Shown here: in pieces, positions 10,030-21,500 of the stretch
How positions within the stretch are numbered: position 1 is the first letter of the stretch
Layout: every line of letters begins with the position of its first letter
Assembly: GCA_020634975.1 (NCBI GenBank)
Contig: JACKAQ010000003.1
Coordinates: 62,001 to 126,000, forward strand
Direction of reading: 5' to 3'
Length of the DNA stretch: 64,000 nucleotides
Source of the DNA: JACKAQ01 sp020634975 [NCBI: Calditrichia bacterium]
GTDB lineage: Bacteria > Calditrichota > Calditrichia > RBG-13-44-9
Made by a program: the position numbers and the translations under genes
Notes under the pieces: generated by a model
What the model saw: the letters and a program-made list of their open reading frames with translations, nothing else
What the model was told of the DNA's origin: nothing
The model's database searches: none

Positions 10030-13000
10030 ATGATTATTTTCAATACTATTGAACCCTGGCAACGAACACTCCGTTGCATTTTCACCGCGATGGCACTATG
10101 GCTGCTGTTTGCCGCATCGCCGGTTCTTGCACAGGAATCGATGATGTCTGCACCACAGACACCCGTATCCGATCTGCTGAACGCAGACGGCACCATCAAC
10201 CTCAACAACGGATTTTCCGGTAATCTGGACTTGAATGGATATCACATGGTAAACGGGCCCAATGGCGAGCCGCGCTTTGTGCCTATTAACCAACCGCAAC
10301 CCACCAACGCTCCGGCACATTTGAGTTCAGCCGGTGATGGGCAGTGGGACGATCAGTTTTCCGGCAGTGGCGTTACCGGGGCGAATAATAATGTAATAAC
10401 TACATCCATCATCGGGGTGAACTGTATATCGGCGGATATTTTACGACTGTAGGAAACGCCGCTGCAAAAAGTATCGCCAAGTGGGATGGTACATCCTGGC
10501 AAGCATTGGGTGCCGGTCTCAATTTTAATGTAATCGCCATCATTGAATTTAACGGTTTTATCTATGCCGGAGGTCAGTTTTCAAGCACCGGAGATGGCAG
10601 CGTTACCGGGCTAAACTACATTGCCAAATGGGACGGCAGCAACTGGACACCGGTGGGTTCAGGATTCAATAATGCGGTAAGAGACTTTGCCATACTCGGT
10701 GGCGAATTGTATGCGGCGGGGGTTTCACCCAAACCGGAGATGGCAGCGTTACCGGGCTAAATTACATTGCCAAATGGGACGGCAGCAACTGGGCAGCTCT
10801 GGGAACCGGGTTCAACAGCATCGTCTTTTCTCTGACCCTCATTGGCACGGATATTTATGCCGGGGGATGGTTTACCAAGACCGCAGATAACAGCGTCACA
10901 CTCAACCACATCGCCAAATGGGACGGCACTTCATGGTCGGCACTGGGAACAGGGCTAAGTGCTACCATTGGGATCTTTACGACAACTACTAATGGCACGG
11001 ATCTTTACGTCGGGGGAGACTTCACCCAGACAGCAGATGGCAGTGTCACACTCAACCGAATCGCCAAATGGGACGGCAGCAGCTGGAGCGCGTTGGGATC
11101 CGGGCTGAATAGTCCTGTCAGGTCCCTTACCGCGATCGGCACAGATATCTATGCCGGGGAGAATTCATCCAGACCGCGGATGGCAGCGTTACCGGGCTAA
11201 ACCGCATCGCCAAATGGAATGGCACTCTCCTGGTCTGCGCTGGGGGCGGGCTTGATGTAGAACTTTACAGAGCTGTCAATGCTTTGTCCAGCAGTGGTAC
11301 GGATCTTTATGTCGGGGGATCTTTTAGCCAGACCGGGGATGGCAACATCGTCGGGTTAAACAATATCGCCAAATGGGATGGCAGTAGCTGGTCAATACTG
11401 GGAACGCGCGGCAAAGGATTATTCCTACCCAACAGTTCAGTTAATAGCATGGTTGTCAGCAATGGCATTCTGTATATCGGTGGAAGCTTCACCCAGACCG
11501 CGGACGGCAGCGTCACGTTAAACCGCATCGCCACATGGGACGGCAGCAACTGGTCCACGCTGGGATCCGGGCTAAATAGAATTGTCAGATCCCTGACCTT
11601 CATCGGAACAGATCTCTATGTTGGTGGAGACTTCACCCAAACTGCGGACGGTAGCGTCACCGGGCTCAACCGCATCGCCAAATGGGACGGCAGCAACTGG
11701 TCGGCTGTTGGTAACGGGCTAAACGCATCGGTAAATACCCTTACCACTTTAGGCAGCGATCTCTATGCCGGGGAAACTTCACCCTAAGCGGGGATGGCAG
11801 CGTCTCACTCAACCGTATTGCCAAGTGGGACGGCAGTAGCTGGGCAGCAGTTGGTGCGGGGCTAAACAGCTCTGTCTATGCCATGACCGTCATCAGCAGC
11901 GATCTTTATGTTGCCGGATTCTTCGTCCAGACCGCGGATGGCAGCGTCACCGGGCTCAACCGTATCGCCAAATGGGATGGCAGCAACTGGACAGCCGTGG
12001 GACTCGGCTTCAACGACCTCGTCTGGTCTCTAACCACCATCGGCAGCGATCTCTATGCCGGAGGACGCTTCACCCAAAGCGGGGATGGTCTTCTCGAACT
12101 CGACTACATCGCCAAATGGGACGGCAGCAACTGGGCAACCGTGGGACAAGGGTTTAACAGCTATGTCCAAGCCATGACCACTATCGGCAACGACATTTAT
12201 GTTGGGGGAAACTTCACCGAAACCGGGGATGGCAGCGTCACACTCAACCGCATCGCTAAATGGGACGGTAGCACCTGGTCGCCATTGGGTTCCGGATTGG
12301 ATAACATTGCCCAGTCTATAACAGGCATGGACAATGATATATATGTCGGGGATTTTTACAGTTGCCGGGGGCAAACCGTCGCTTTTCATCGGTCGGTATA
12401 TCTGTGATACACCACCGCCGGCAGAACTGGACATTTGCGCAGAAATCGATGTGCTGATCGGCGAAGTCGATGCGCTGATAACTGATCCCGGCACACCCGG
12501 AAAGCCCGCAAAAACTTGAAAAAGCCAAGAATTATCTGAACAACGGTTGCGACAACTTCACCGCCGGTGAATACGACCGCGGATATAATGATCTGGCAGA
12601 CGCGGCAGACGAACTCAACAAAGCCATGGACAAAGGTGCAGATGCCGGCGCTATCCGCATTGCCACAGTGGATTTGGCGCGATTGATCGCCACCGAAACC
12701 ATCGCCGATGCCCAAGCCTATGCGGGCGATCCGGCGATTGACCATCTGCTCAGCAAAGCCGCCGAAGCCCTCGCCGATGGCGATGCCGAACGCGCCGATG
12801 ACAAATTCGACAAAGCCGTAAAAGAATACGGCAAAGCCTGGGAATACGCCGCAGAAGCGATTCAATTGGCTAATGACACCGGCACCGGCGGAGAAATTTC
12901 CATGGATCTCGATCCGGTTCTGAATGCCATCGACGCGTTGCTGGCAAATAATCCCAATAAAAAAGCCCGAAAAGCCTTGCAAAAAGCACACAGTAAAGTA

Positions 13001-13658
13001 ACAGATGCCCAAAGCAAATACGACAACGGCGATATCGAAGACGGATTCGGCAAGCTGGAAGACGCCGTCGGCTATCTGGAAGACGCCGCTGATGAAGGTT
13101 CGGATGCCGATCCGGTGATTGCCGACCTGCTCTCGCTTGGTCGCGAATATGCGGTTGCCAAAATCACCGAAGCGCAAACCTACGCCGGAACGCCGGAAGT
13201 GGATCAGCAGATCACCAAAGCCCAGAATTACCTGAGCGACGGGGACGCTGCCGCTGCGCAGGGCAAAAACGAAAAAGCGATGGATCGCTACGGCAAAGCC
13301 TGGACGGAAGCGCAGGAAGGCGTGCTGCTCGGCAACGGACTCGGCAAAACCACCGGCGAACCATTGGCGGATTATCCCAACCGAATATTCATTGGAGCAA
13401 AACTATCCGAACCCATTCAACCCGACGACAGTGATCAACTATCAGTTGCCAGCGGTCAGCAATGTAAAACTGGTAATCTACAATACTTTAGGACAGCAGG
13501 TGCGCACGCTGGTTTCCGGCTCGCAGAATGCCGGCAGCTACACCGTTCAGTGGGACGGACGTAACGACACCGGTCAAAAAGTCGCCAGCGGGATGTATCT
13601 CTACCGCATCACCGCCGGATCGTTTGTCCAGACCAGAAAGATGATGTTGATGAAGTAA
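10030..13658 (+). pseudogene. Secreted array protein B: KWDG-type propeller repeats plus constant module, broken by about 10 indels
   Basis: ATG at 10030 with a strong AGGAGG site, and signal peptide about 1-35 ending VLAQ. The N-terminal part is about ten copies of a roughly 45-residue repeat of the form IAKWDGSNW..LGSGLN....GTDLYVGGDFTQTADGSVT, resembling kelch/delta-60-like propeller proteins. The constant module (class II) follows. The frame shifts at 10414-10417, 10719-10723, 11156-11159, about 11226 and 11247 (compensating), 11770-11773, 12348-12351, 12496-12498, 12519-12523 and about 13371. Most are one missing base in a homopolymer. Restoring them gives one continuous protein of about 1,200 aa. 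As written it cannot be translated whole. Whether this is decay, phase variation or assembly error is open. Confidence 0.8.
12427..13658 (+). repeat. Constant C-terminal module, copy B (class II)
   Basis: Same module as copy A but with class II signatures: VLIGEVDALITDPGTP at the front and the sorting core [19 protein letters not shown] at the back. The last 30 residues ([15 protein letters not shown] and MMLMK) are shared by both classes. The central helical halves are almost identical to class I. Confidence 0.88.
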
Positions 13659-13673
13659 CAATATCTCTGTAGA

Positions 13674-13699
13674 GGCGCGGCGTTGCCGCGCCTTTTTTT
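13674..13699 (+). terminator. Rho-independent terminator after gene B
   Basis: Perfect 8-bp stem GGCGCGGC / GCCGCGCC with loop GTT, followed by seven T. Nearly the same hairpin follows gene D at 20958-20984. Confidence 0.88.
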
Positions 13700-14062
13700 A
13701 TAAATCAACAAAAACCGGGTGTCTGGGATATCCAGAGGTTTGTTCTTATTGCCTTACTGATTTCAAACCCACCGGGCATTTTGGGAGCGAAATTGCCGAA
13801 AAATGTGCCCGATGCGTGAAAATGACAAAAAAATGCGCAGTATTGAAAAGAAATCACCCTACCGGAACAACTATATTGGTTAAACTGTTGGGCGATCAGA
13901 AATTCATAAATTGCAATATATTGTAAAATGTGACCATTTCTGTTTTCGATTTTCAAATTTGATGTATCATAAAAAACTTGACTATACCAATCACATGTTA
14001 TTTGAAGATGGTCACACCCGATGTTGCTGAACAATTCATTATAAATCAGGAGGATGTTAGAT
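13700..14062. promoter_or_regulatory. Upstream region of gene C with phased direct-repeat motif copy 3 (13812-13853)
   Basis: Half-sites ATGCGT at 13812 and ATGCGC at 13833, again exactly 21 bp apart, and the same GAAAAGA end. The block from about 13700 to 13870 is homologous to that after gene A, so the intergenic DNA was duplicated together with the genes. Confidence 0.55.
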
Positions 14063-14110
14063 ATGAAATGTATCAACCAAATTAACAAGGAGAATGTATG
14101 GAATTGGTGA
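14063..14110 (+). CDS. Possible 15-aa leader peptide overlapping the start of gene C
   Basis: ATG at 14063 has its own AGGAGG site (14048-14053) and encodes MKCINQINKENVWNW before a TGA that overlaps the first codons of gene C (ATG 14098). It could couple translation, or it could be the true N-terminus of gene C separated by one more indel. Low confidence. Confidence 0.3.
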   Translation: MKCINQINKENVWNW

Positions 14111-16857
14111 ATAATATTTATCGAAAGGCGTCATACGGATTAAGTGCGAAGAAAAATTTATTCTGCTGGCTAATGTTGCTATTCACGCTGCTAACGGTTA
14201 TCCCGGCAGCGGCGCAGGACCTGCTCTGGGTAAAAAGCGCTGGCGGATCCGGCAATGATTATGGCAACAGCATAGCGGTGGATGACAACGGCAATAGCTA
14301 TGTAACCGGTTACTTCCGGAACACAGCAACCTTTGGCACAGGGGAAACCAATGAAACCATCCTGGTCAGCGCCGGTCTTAGTGACTTCTTCCTGGCCAAG
14401 TATGCCCCCGACGGAACCCTGATATGGGCCAAAAGGGCTGGTGGGAGCGGTATTGATATTAGCCAAGGCATAGTGGTGGATGGTGACGGCAACAGTCTTC
14501 TCATCGGTTATTTCAATGGTACCGCCACCTTTGGAGCGGGGGAAACCAATGAGACCATCCTGGTCAGCGTCGGTAGTTTCGACATATTCCTGGCGAAATT
14601 TGCCCCAGACGGGACCCTGATATGGGCCAAAAGGGCCGGTGGAACCGACGGTGATACTGCCCGAGACATCACGCTGGACAGCAACGGCAACAGCCTGATC
14701 ACAGGTTCTTACTTTGTTAGCGCCACCTTTGGGGTGGGGGAAACCAATGAAACCATCCTGAACACCGGTAATTTTGCGAACATCTTCCTGGCCAAGTATG
14801 CACCGGACGGGTCCCTGATCTGGGTCAAAAGCGCGAACGCAAGCTTAATTAATAGCTATGCCCTCGCGGTGGACAGTGAGGACAACATCCTGGTCAGCAG
14901 TTATTTCAGAGGTTCCGCCACTTTTGGCAATGGGGAAGTCAATGAAACTACCCTCAGCAGCGCCGGTGTTCAAAACATTGCCCTGGCCAAGTATGCCCCC
15001 GACGGGACCCTGATCTGGGCCAAACGCGACGGCGTTTCCAGCGGTAACTATGCTACCAGTAATGCCATTGCGGTGGACAGTGACGGCAACAGCACGATCA
15101 CCGGTAATATCTACAATGGCAGTGTCACCTTTGGGGCCGGAGAAGCCAATGAAACCACCCTTAGCAATGCAGGTCAAGCTGACATTTTCCTGGCGAAATA
15201 TGCCCCGACGGAACCTTGATCTGGGGGCCAGGGGCGTTGGAGGAAGTGATTTTGATGGTGGTAATGGCATCGCGCTGGATGAAGACGGCAACAGCTTTGT
15301 CACCGGTTATTTCAGCCTTACCGCCACCTTCGGGGCGGGGGAAACCAATGAAACCACTATGAGCAGTGCCGGGAGTTATGACCTTTTCCTGGCTAAGTAT
15401 GCCCCCGACGGGACCCTGATCTGGGCCAAACGCAACGGTGGAAGCGATTTAGATAGTGGTGATGGCATTAAACTGGACGGAGACGGCAATAGCTATATCA
15501 CTGGTTATTTCAATACCACTGCAACTTTTGGTGCCGGGGAGACCAACGAAACCGCGCTGACCAGCGCCGGTAATAGTGACATATTTGTGGCAAAGTTTCA
15601 GGGCGGTAATCTTCCGGCAGAACTGGACATTTGCGCAGAAATCGATGTGCTGATCGGCGAAGTCGATGCGCTGATAACTGATCCCGGCACACCTCGGAAA
15701 GCACGCAAAAACTTGAAAAAAGCAAAAATTATCTGAACAATGGTTGCGACAACTTCACCGCCGGTGAATACGACCGCGGATATAATGATCTGGCAGACGC
15801 GGCAGACGAACTCAACAAAGCCATGGACAAAGGTGCAGATGCCGGCGCTATCCGCATTGCCACAGTGGATTTGGCGCGACTCATCGCCACCGAAACCATC
15901 GCCGATGCGCAAGCCTTTGCCGGTGACCCGGCAATCGATCAACTGCTTAACAAAGCCGCAGATGCCCTCGCCGATGGCGATGCCGAACGCACCGATGACA
16001 AATTCGACAAAGCCGTAAAAGAATACGGCAAAGCCTGGGAATACGCTGCAGAAGCCATCCAGTTAGCGGGCAACACCGGCACTGGCGGGGAAATTTCCAT
16101 GGATCTCGATCCGGTTCTGAATGCCATCGACGCATTGCTGGCAAACAATCCCAATAAAAAAGCCCGCAAAGCCTTGCAAAAAGCGCACGGAAAAGTGACT
16201 GATGCCCAAAGCAAATACGACAACGGCGATATCGAAGACGGCTACGGCAAATTGGAAGACGCTGTCGGATATCTGGAAGACGCCGCCGATGAAGGCTCGG
16301 ACGCAGATCCGGTGATCGCCGACCTGCTCACGCTCGGTCGCGATTATGCGGTTGCCAAAATCACTGAAGCACAAACCTACGCCGGTACACCCGAAGTGGA
16401 TCAGCAGATCACCAAAGCCCAAAATTATTTGAGCGACGGGGACGCTGCCGCTGCGCAGGGCAAAAACGAAAAAGCGATGGATCGCTACGGCAAAGCCTGG
16501 ACGGAAGCGCAGGAAGGCGTGCTGCTCGGCAACGGGCTTGGCAAAACCGCCGGCGATCCGCTGGCGGAATCCCCACCGATTCGGGTTGGAGCAAAACTAT
16601 CCGAACCCATTCAATCCGACGACATCCGTGATCAACTATCAGTTGCCAGCGGTCAGCAATGTAAAACTGGTAATCTACAATACTTTAGGACAGCAGGTGC
16701 GCACGCTGGTTTCCGGCTCACAGAATGCCGGCAGCAACACCGTTCAGTGGGACGGACGTAACGACACCGGTCAAAAAAAGTCGCCAGCGGCATGTATCTC
16801 TACCGCATCACCGCCGGATCGTTTGTGAAAACCAGAAAGATGATGTTGATGAAATAA
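14098..16857 (+). pseudogene. Secreted array protein C: SBBP-like propeller plus constant module, frameshifted
   Basis: ATG at 14098 after an AAGGAGA site, signal peptide about 1-40 ending AAAQ. The N-terminal part has about seven repeats of roughly 65 residues of the form GGSG.D.GN.IAVD.DGNSYVTGYF..TATFGAGETNET....AGxxDIFLAKYAPDGTLIWAK, typical of SBBP-type seven-bladed propellers. The class II constant module follows. Indels: C run 15203-15206 (one lost), G run 15223-15227, A run 15724-15728 (one lost), two lost A near 16567 and 16577, and two extra A in the run 16773-16779. Correcting them gives one protein of about 920 aa with the usual MMLMK end. Secretion is inferred from the signal peptide and sorting domain. 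Confidence 0.8.
15623..16857 (+). repeat. Constant C-terminal module, copy C (class II)
   Basis: Begins LDICAEIDVLIGEVDALITDPGTP as in copy B and ends with the same class II sorting core. It carries four of the gene C indels. Confidence 0.86.
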
Positions 16858-16951
16858 TTTTTGGGTAGGGGCGAGCAGCGTTCGCCCACGCTCTCTATCA
16901 TCCGTTAAACGTGCGGACACCAACTTAATCGTTGCGATACAAGGGATTGCC

Positions 16952-16974
16952 AGCCCTTAAAAAAAGGGCTTTTT
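16952..16974 (+). terminator. Rho-independent terminator between genes C and D
   Basis: Stem AGCCCTT (16952-16958) / AAGGGCT (16964-16970), loop of five A, T run to 16974. It lies about 95 bp after gene C and 49 bp before the gene D start. A GGGCGA/TCGCCC hairpin lies just upstream near 16868-16886. Confidence 0.7.
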
Positions 16975-17022
16975 AGAATATCACTCATATCTCATTTATC
17001 ATTGCTTAAAAGGAGCCAACCA

Positions 17023-20000
17023 ATGAAAAATGCTTTACCCATGAAGAAAAATCTATTCAACCCTCTGGTGCTGTGGATAGTCCTACTGCTTTTATCCGGC
17101 GGGTTTGGTCTGGCCCAGGAGAAATCCCTGCCCATGCCGGCGATCTCTGCGGAGCCGTCCAGGGGGCTTTCCACGAAGGGAATATTGCTCCGCCCCGGTA
17201 CGCAGCAGATGCAGCCGCTGCAGCCCCTTCAAATGGAAGATTGGGAAGCGCCGAGCGACCAGAGTGCTCCCCGGTTTGTAACCTTTGGGAAAAGGGGAGG
17301 CACCACTCCGATTAGTCCCTATGCTGTCGGTATCATTCGATATGTAAAGGAAATTGCCAGCGGCAGCGGTGACGGCAGCGACTGGAACAACGCCTCCGAT
17401 AACCTGCAGGCCATGATTGACGGCGCCAGCGCGGGAGACCAGGTTTGGGTGGCAAAGGGCCTCTACAAACCGACCCCCACCACCGACCGCAACATAGCCT
17501 TTGTTATGAAAGACGGGGTGAGCATCTACGGCGGTTTCGCCGGCAACGAGCCTTCCGGCTACGACCTGGGCCTGCGGGACTTCGATACCAACCCCACCAT
17601 CCTCAGCGGCGATCTGCAGGGCAACGACGGCCAGCAGCCGGTGGCCACCGATGCCACCACCAACACCAATACCGGCGACAACTCCCATACCATCGTCAAT
17701 GCCTCCGGGGTGGGTGCCGGGACGGTGATCGACGGTTTTACTTTTACCGCCGGGGCTGCTGACGTGCCCAATCCCTTTCCCAGCCCGACTGCCCGCGGTG
17801 CGGGGATTTATATGGATGGCGGGGAACTGCTCGTGACCAACTGCCGCTTCAGCGGCAACTCGGCCAGCGCGATCGGGGGCGCCGGCATTTATGCGATCCG
17901 TGGGGTGCTGACAGTAACTCACAGCACCTTCAGCGGTAACTACGGGTATAACTCCGTAGGAATACAAGGCTCAAGAGGCAATATAACATCGGTTATGCAC
18001 TGTGAGTTCAGTGGCAATTCCGCCGCGTATGTTGGTGCCGCGATGGGTCTGACAGGAACCAATGCCGTCAGCTACTGCAACTTTACCGGCAATTTCGCCA
18101 ACAGCAGCGCAGGGGCACTTCATCTAGATGGCCCGACCACCATTGATCATTCCACCTTTACCGGCAATTACGTTGCCCAGCAGACGTCATTGGATGATGC
18201 TGGCGGGGCAGTTTATGTCGTCCCTAATCCCGGCTCTTTTCTGGCCATGACCGCCTGCAACTTCACGGATAACCGGGCGGTTAATGGAGGCGCGTTAATG
18301 GCATTCGCCCCGGTGTCCATCTCGGGCTGTTCGTTTGACGGGAATTCCACCAAGTTGTCGGGTGGCGCTGTTTACTTACTAAACCAACTCAACTCCACCC
18401 CCCACTCCATCACCAACAGCACCTTTACCAATAACCAGGCCGGTGACGGGGTAGAATTCTTAGGCCGTGGTGGTGGCCTGTATATACAGAATGCTTTCGC
18501 CCAAATAAACGATTGCGACTTTACCGGAAACAGGGTCCTCGCCGAAGATCGCGGTCAACAGGAATATTATGGTGGCGGGGGTGCTGTTGGCATCGAACTT
18601 GCCGGGGGGGTGTATTCTGCGACAATCGAAAACTGCCGGTTCATCGACAACACCGCGATCAACTGCAACGGCGGGGCCATCTACAATATCGCCGACAACA
18701 GCACGACTTTTAGCGGCTCGTTGTTCCAGGGAAATACGGCGACATACTGGGGGGGCGCCGTCTGTAACGACCAAGCTATAGTCAGCATTTCCACCTCCAC
18801 CTTTACGGAAAACCAGGCCCTCTACGGCGGGGGGATTTTTAACTGGTATTCCTTTTCGGCAGTGAACCAGTGTGACTTTGTCGGTAACGTTGCTAACGCC
18901 GGTGGCGGCGGAATGTCGATTGCCTATGAGCAGTCCAACACCGTGACCAACACGATTTTCCGCAACAATAGGGCTTCCGGCACCGACGGGGTCGGAGGAG
19001 CGTTGTTGATTCAGGGGGCCACTACCCGGATCACCAACACCACCATCGCCGGCAACAGCGCGGATTACGGGGGAGCGGTGTCGGTATTACTGACCGGCAG
19101 CAATCCCGAATTCATCAACACCATCGTTTACGGCAACCCCACTGTCAACGGCGCCCAATTTGTGTTCGCAGATGGAACTCCGACCGCTACCTTCAGCTAT
19201 ACCCTGCTGGAGGAGGGGGACTGCTATCCGGAAGCCACCTGCGGCCCCGGGATGATCTACGGCCAGGATCCCCTGTTTGTCAGCGCCAGCGATCTGCATC
19301 TGCAGCCGGGCTCGCCGGCCATCAACACCGGCACCAACACCGGTGCACCTGACAGCGATATCGAAGGGAATCCCCGTCCACTGACGCTGGCGGATCCCGC
19401 CGACATGGGTGCCTATGAAGCACAACCCTGCGCCATCACCGGCCTGACCGCCGGTAACCAAACCGCCTGCGATCCGCAGACCAACACTTACACCCAGGAA
19501 GTGACTGTTACCTACGCATATCAACCCACAACAGGCACGTTGGATGTCAACGGACAGAGCTTTGCCATCACCGCCAGCCCGCAAACGGTTACACTGATTG
19601 ATCTGGTTTCAGACGGGCAGGCTGTAAATGTCACCGCCTCTTTTTCTGCAGAACCGGCGTGCAGCCTGACGACGAATGCATTGTTCACTGCCCCGGAAGC
19701 CTGTGATGCGTTAGATATTTGTGCAGAAATTAACCCGTTGATTGCTGAGATTAACGCACTGTTGAACAATCCCGGCACGCCCCGTAAATCCAAAAGCAAG
19801 CTGATCAAAGCTAAAGATTATCTGAATAGCGCCTGCGACAACTTCACCGCCGGTGAGTATGATCGCGGATTTAATGATCTGGCAGATGCCGCTGATGAAC
19901 TCAACAAAGCCATGGACAAAGGCGCCAACGCCGGCGCCATCCGGGTTGCAACGGTGGATTTGGCGCGACTCATCGCCACCGAAACCATCGCCGATGCGCA

Positions 20001-20943
20001 AGCCTTTGCCGGTGATCCGGCAATCGATCAACTCCTCAGCAAAGCCGCAGAAGCCCTCGCCGATGGCGACGCTGAACGCGCTGATGACAAATTCGACAAA
20101 GCCGTAAAAGAATACGGCAAAGCCTGGGAATACGCCGCAGAAGCCATCCAATTGGCAAATGACACCGGAACAGGCGGAGAAATTTCCATGGACTCGATCC
20201 GGTTCTGAATGCCATCAATGCGTTGCTGGCAAACAATCCCAATAAAAAAGCCCGCAAAGCGCTGCAAAAAGCGCACGGCAAAGTAACTGATGCCCAAAGC
20301 AAATACGACAACGGCGATATCGAAGACGGCTACGGCAAATTGGAAGATGCCGTCGGCTATCTGGAAGACGCCGCCGATGAAGGCGCGGACGCAGATCCGG
20401 TGATTGCCGACCTGCTCACGCTCGGTCGCGAATACGCGGTTGCCAAAATCACCGAAGCACAAACCTACGCCGGCACACCGGAAGTGGATCAGCAGATCAC
20501 CAAAGCCCAGAATTACCTGAGCGACGGGGACGCTGCCGCTGCGCAGGGCAAAAACGAAAAAGCGATGGATCGCTACGGCAAAGCCTGGACGGAAGCGCAG
20601 GAAGGCGTGCTGCTCGGCAACGGACTCGGCAAAACCACCGGTGATCCGCTGGCGGAAATCCCACACCGAATTCGGGTTGGAGCAAAACTATCCCAACCCG
20701 TTCAACCCGGAAACGACCATCCGTTTCGCTTTGCCGCAATCCGGCAACGTGACGCTCAAAATCTTCAACCTGAGCGGTCAGTTGGTGCGCACGTTGGTCA
20801 GCAGCGAGTTTGCTGCAGGGCAACACCAGATCGTTTGGAACGGTCGGAATGATAACGGCGAAAAGGTTGCCAGCGGAATGTATCTCTACCGCATCACCGC
20901 CGGATCATTTGTCCAAACCAAAAAGATGATGTTGATGAAGTAA
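17023..20943 (+). CDS. Secreted array protein D: Pmp-like parallel beta-helix, choice-of-anchor Q-like region, constant module (two frameshifts near the 3' end)
   Basis: ATG at 17023 fits the AAAGGAG site at about 17009-17015. Signal peptide about 1-32 (LLLLSGGFGLAQ). Residues about 110-790 form a right-handed beta-helix built of short GGAI/GGAL and F(T/S)GN motifs, as in chlamydial polymorphic membrane proteins. They finish with a choice-of-anchor Q-like end (LQPGSPAINTGT, DMGAYE). One VNGQSFAITASPQ Ig-like repeat (shared with gene A) and the class I constant module follow. The frame is lost at 20192 (one base missing in GATCTC) and again near 20661-20667. Repairing both joins the sorting domain ending at 20943. 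The DNA from about 17080 to 19430 is clearly more GC-rich than the constant part. Probable surface adhesin or structural protein, by inference. Confidence 0.85.
19711..20943 (+). repeat. Constant C-terminal module, copy D (class I)
   Basis: Class I signatures (LLNNPGTPRKSKSK, ETTIRFALPQSGNV). The preceding Ig-like repeat (about 19430-19710) is also nearly identical to the second copy in gene A, so the shared block here extends further 5' than in B, C and E. Confidence 0.88.
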
Positions 20944-20957
20944 AACTTTTGTAAAAA

Positions 20958-20984
20958 GGCGCGGCGTTGCCGCGCCTTTTTTTT
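20958..20984 (+). terminator. Rho-independent terminator after gene D
   Basis: Stem GGCGCGGC / GCCGCGCC with loop GTT, preceded by five A and followed by eight T. It is the same hairpin as after gene B. Confidence 0.88.
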
Positions 20985-21500
20985 ATTAATAAATTGCCAT
21001 TAAATAGTCCATATTCTGATTTCAGGAAAACGCGGTTTCGGTTGGATTGCAAAAATTAAAATCACCTAAAAATGTGTATTTAGTCACACATAATTTTCTA
21101 ACAATTCAAGTTATTTCTTCTTTTAAAGCTGCGTGGTTTATTTTGTCATTGGCAGCACATGTTTTTAGGTTATTCGGCATTCTATAACACTCACACCCCG
21201 GTTTTTTTGGAAAGCCGAGATTTTTCTCTCCAAATAGTTGTAAACGATTTTCAATGTTCTTTTTGATGTCATTCCTTTATTCCAGTTAAAAAGTGGAATT
21301 TAAACATAGATGTTCCTTTGAAAAAATCAATGTGTCAACCTTTAGATGCAGGAGAGTCTCGATGTTGCGAGAGTTCAGCTTCTTCATCTACTGACCTATT
21401 TTGGTAAAATTTATGTCATGTTTCGGACAATTTTTTCACTATAAACGCGGCAATAACACTTATTCACAGATCGATCATTTATCACACATGGAGACAAATC
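20985..21500. other. 516-bp AT-rich intergenic region before gene E
   Basis: No ORF with a credible start. AT-rich; contains TTTAGTCACACA near 21079 and presumably the gene E promoter. The 21-bp-phased motif found before A, B and C was not seen here. A GGAGA site at 21490-21494 precedes the gene E ATG. Confidence 0.4.

Noticed and set aside
17092-17967. Minus-strand ORF of 291 codons inside gene D
   Set aside because: Caused by the high GC of this segment; the sense frame has signal peptide and beta-helix repeats.
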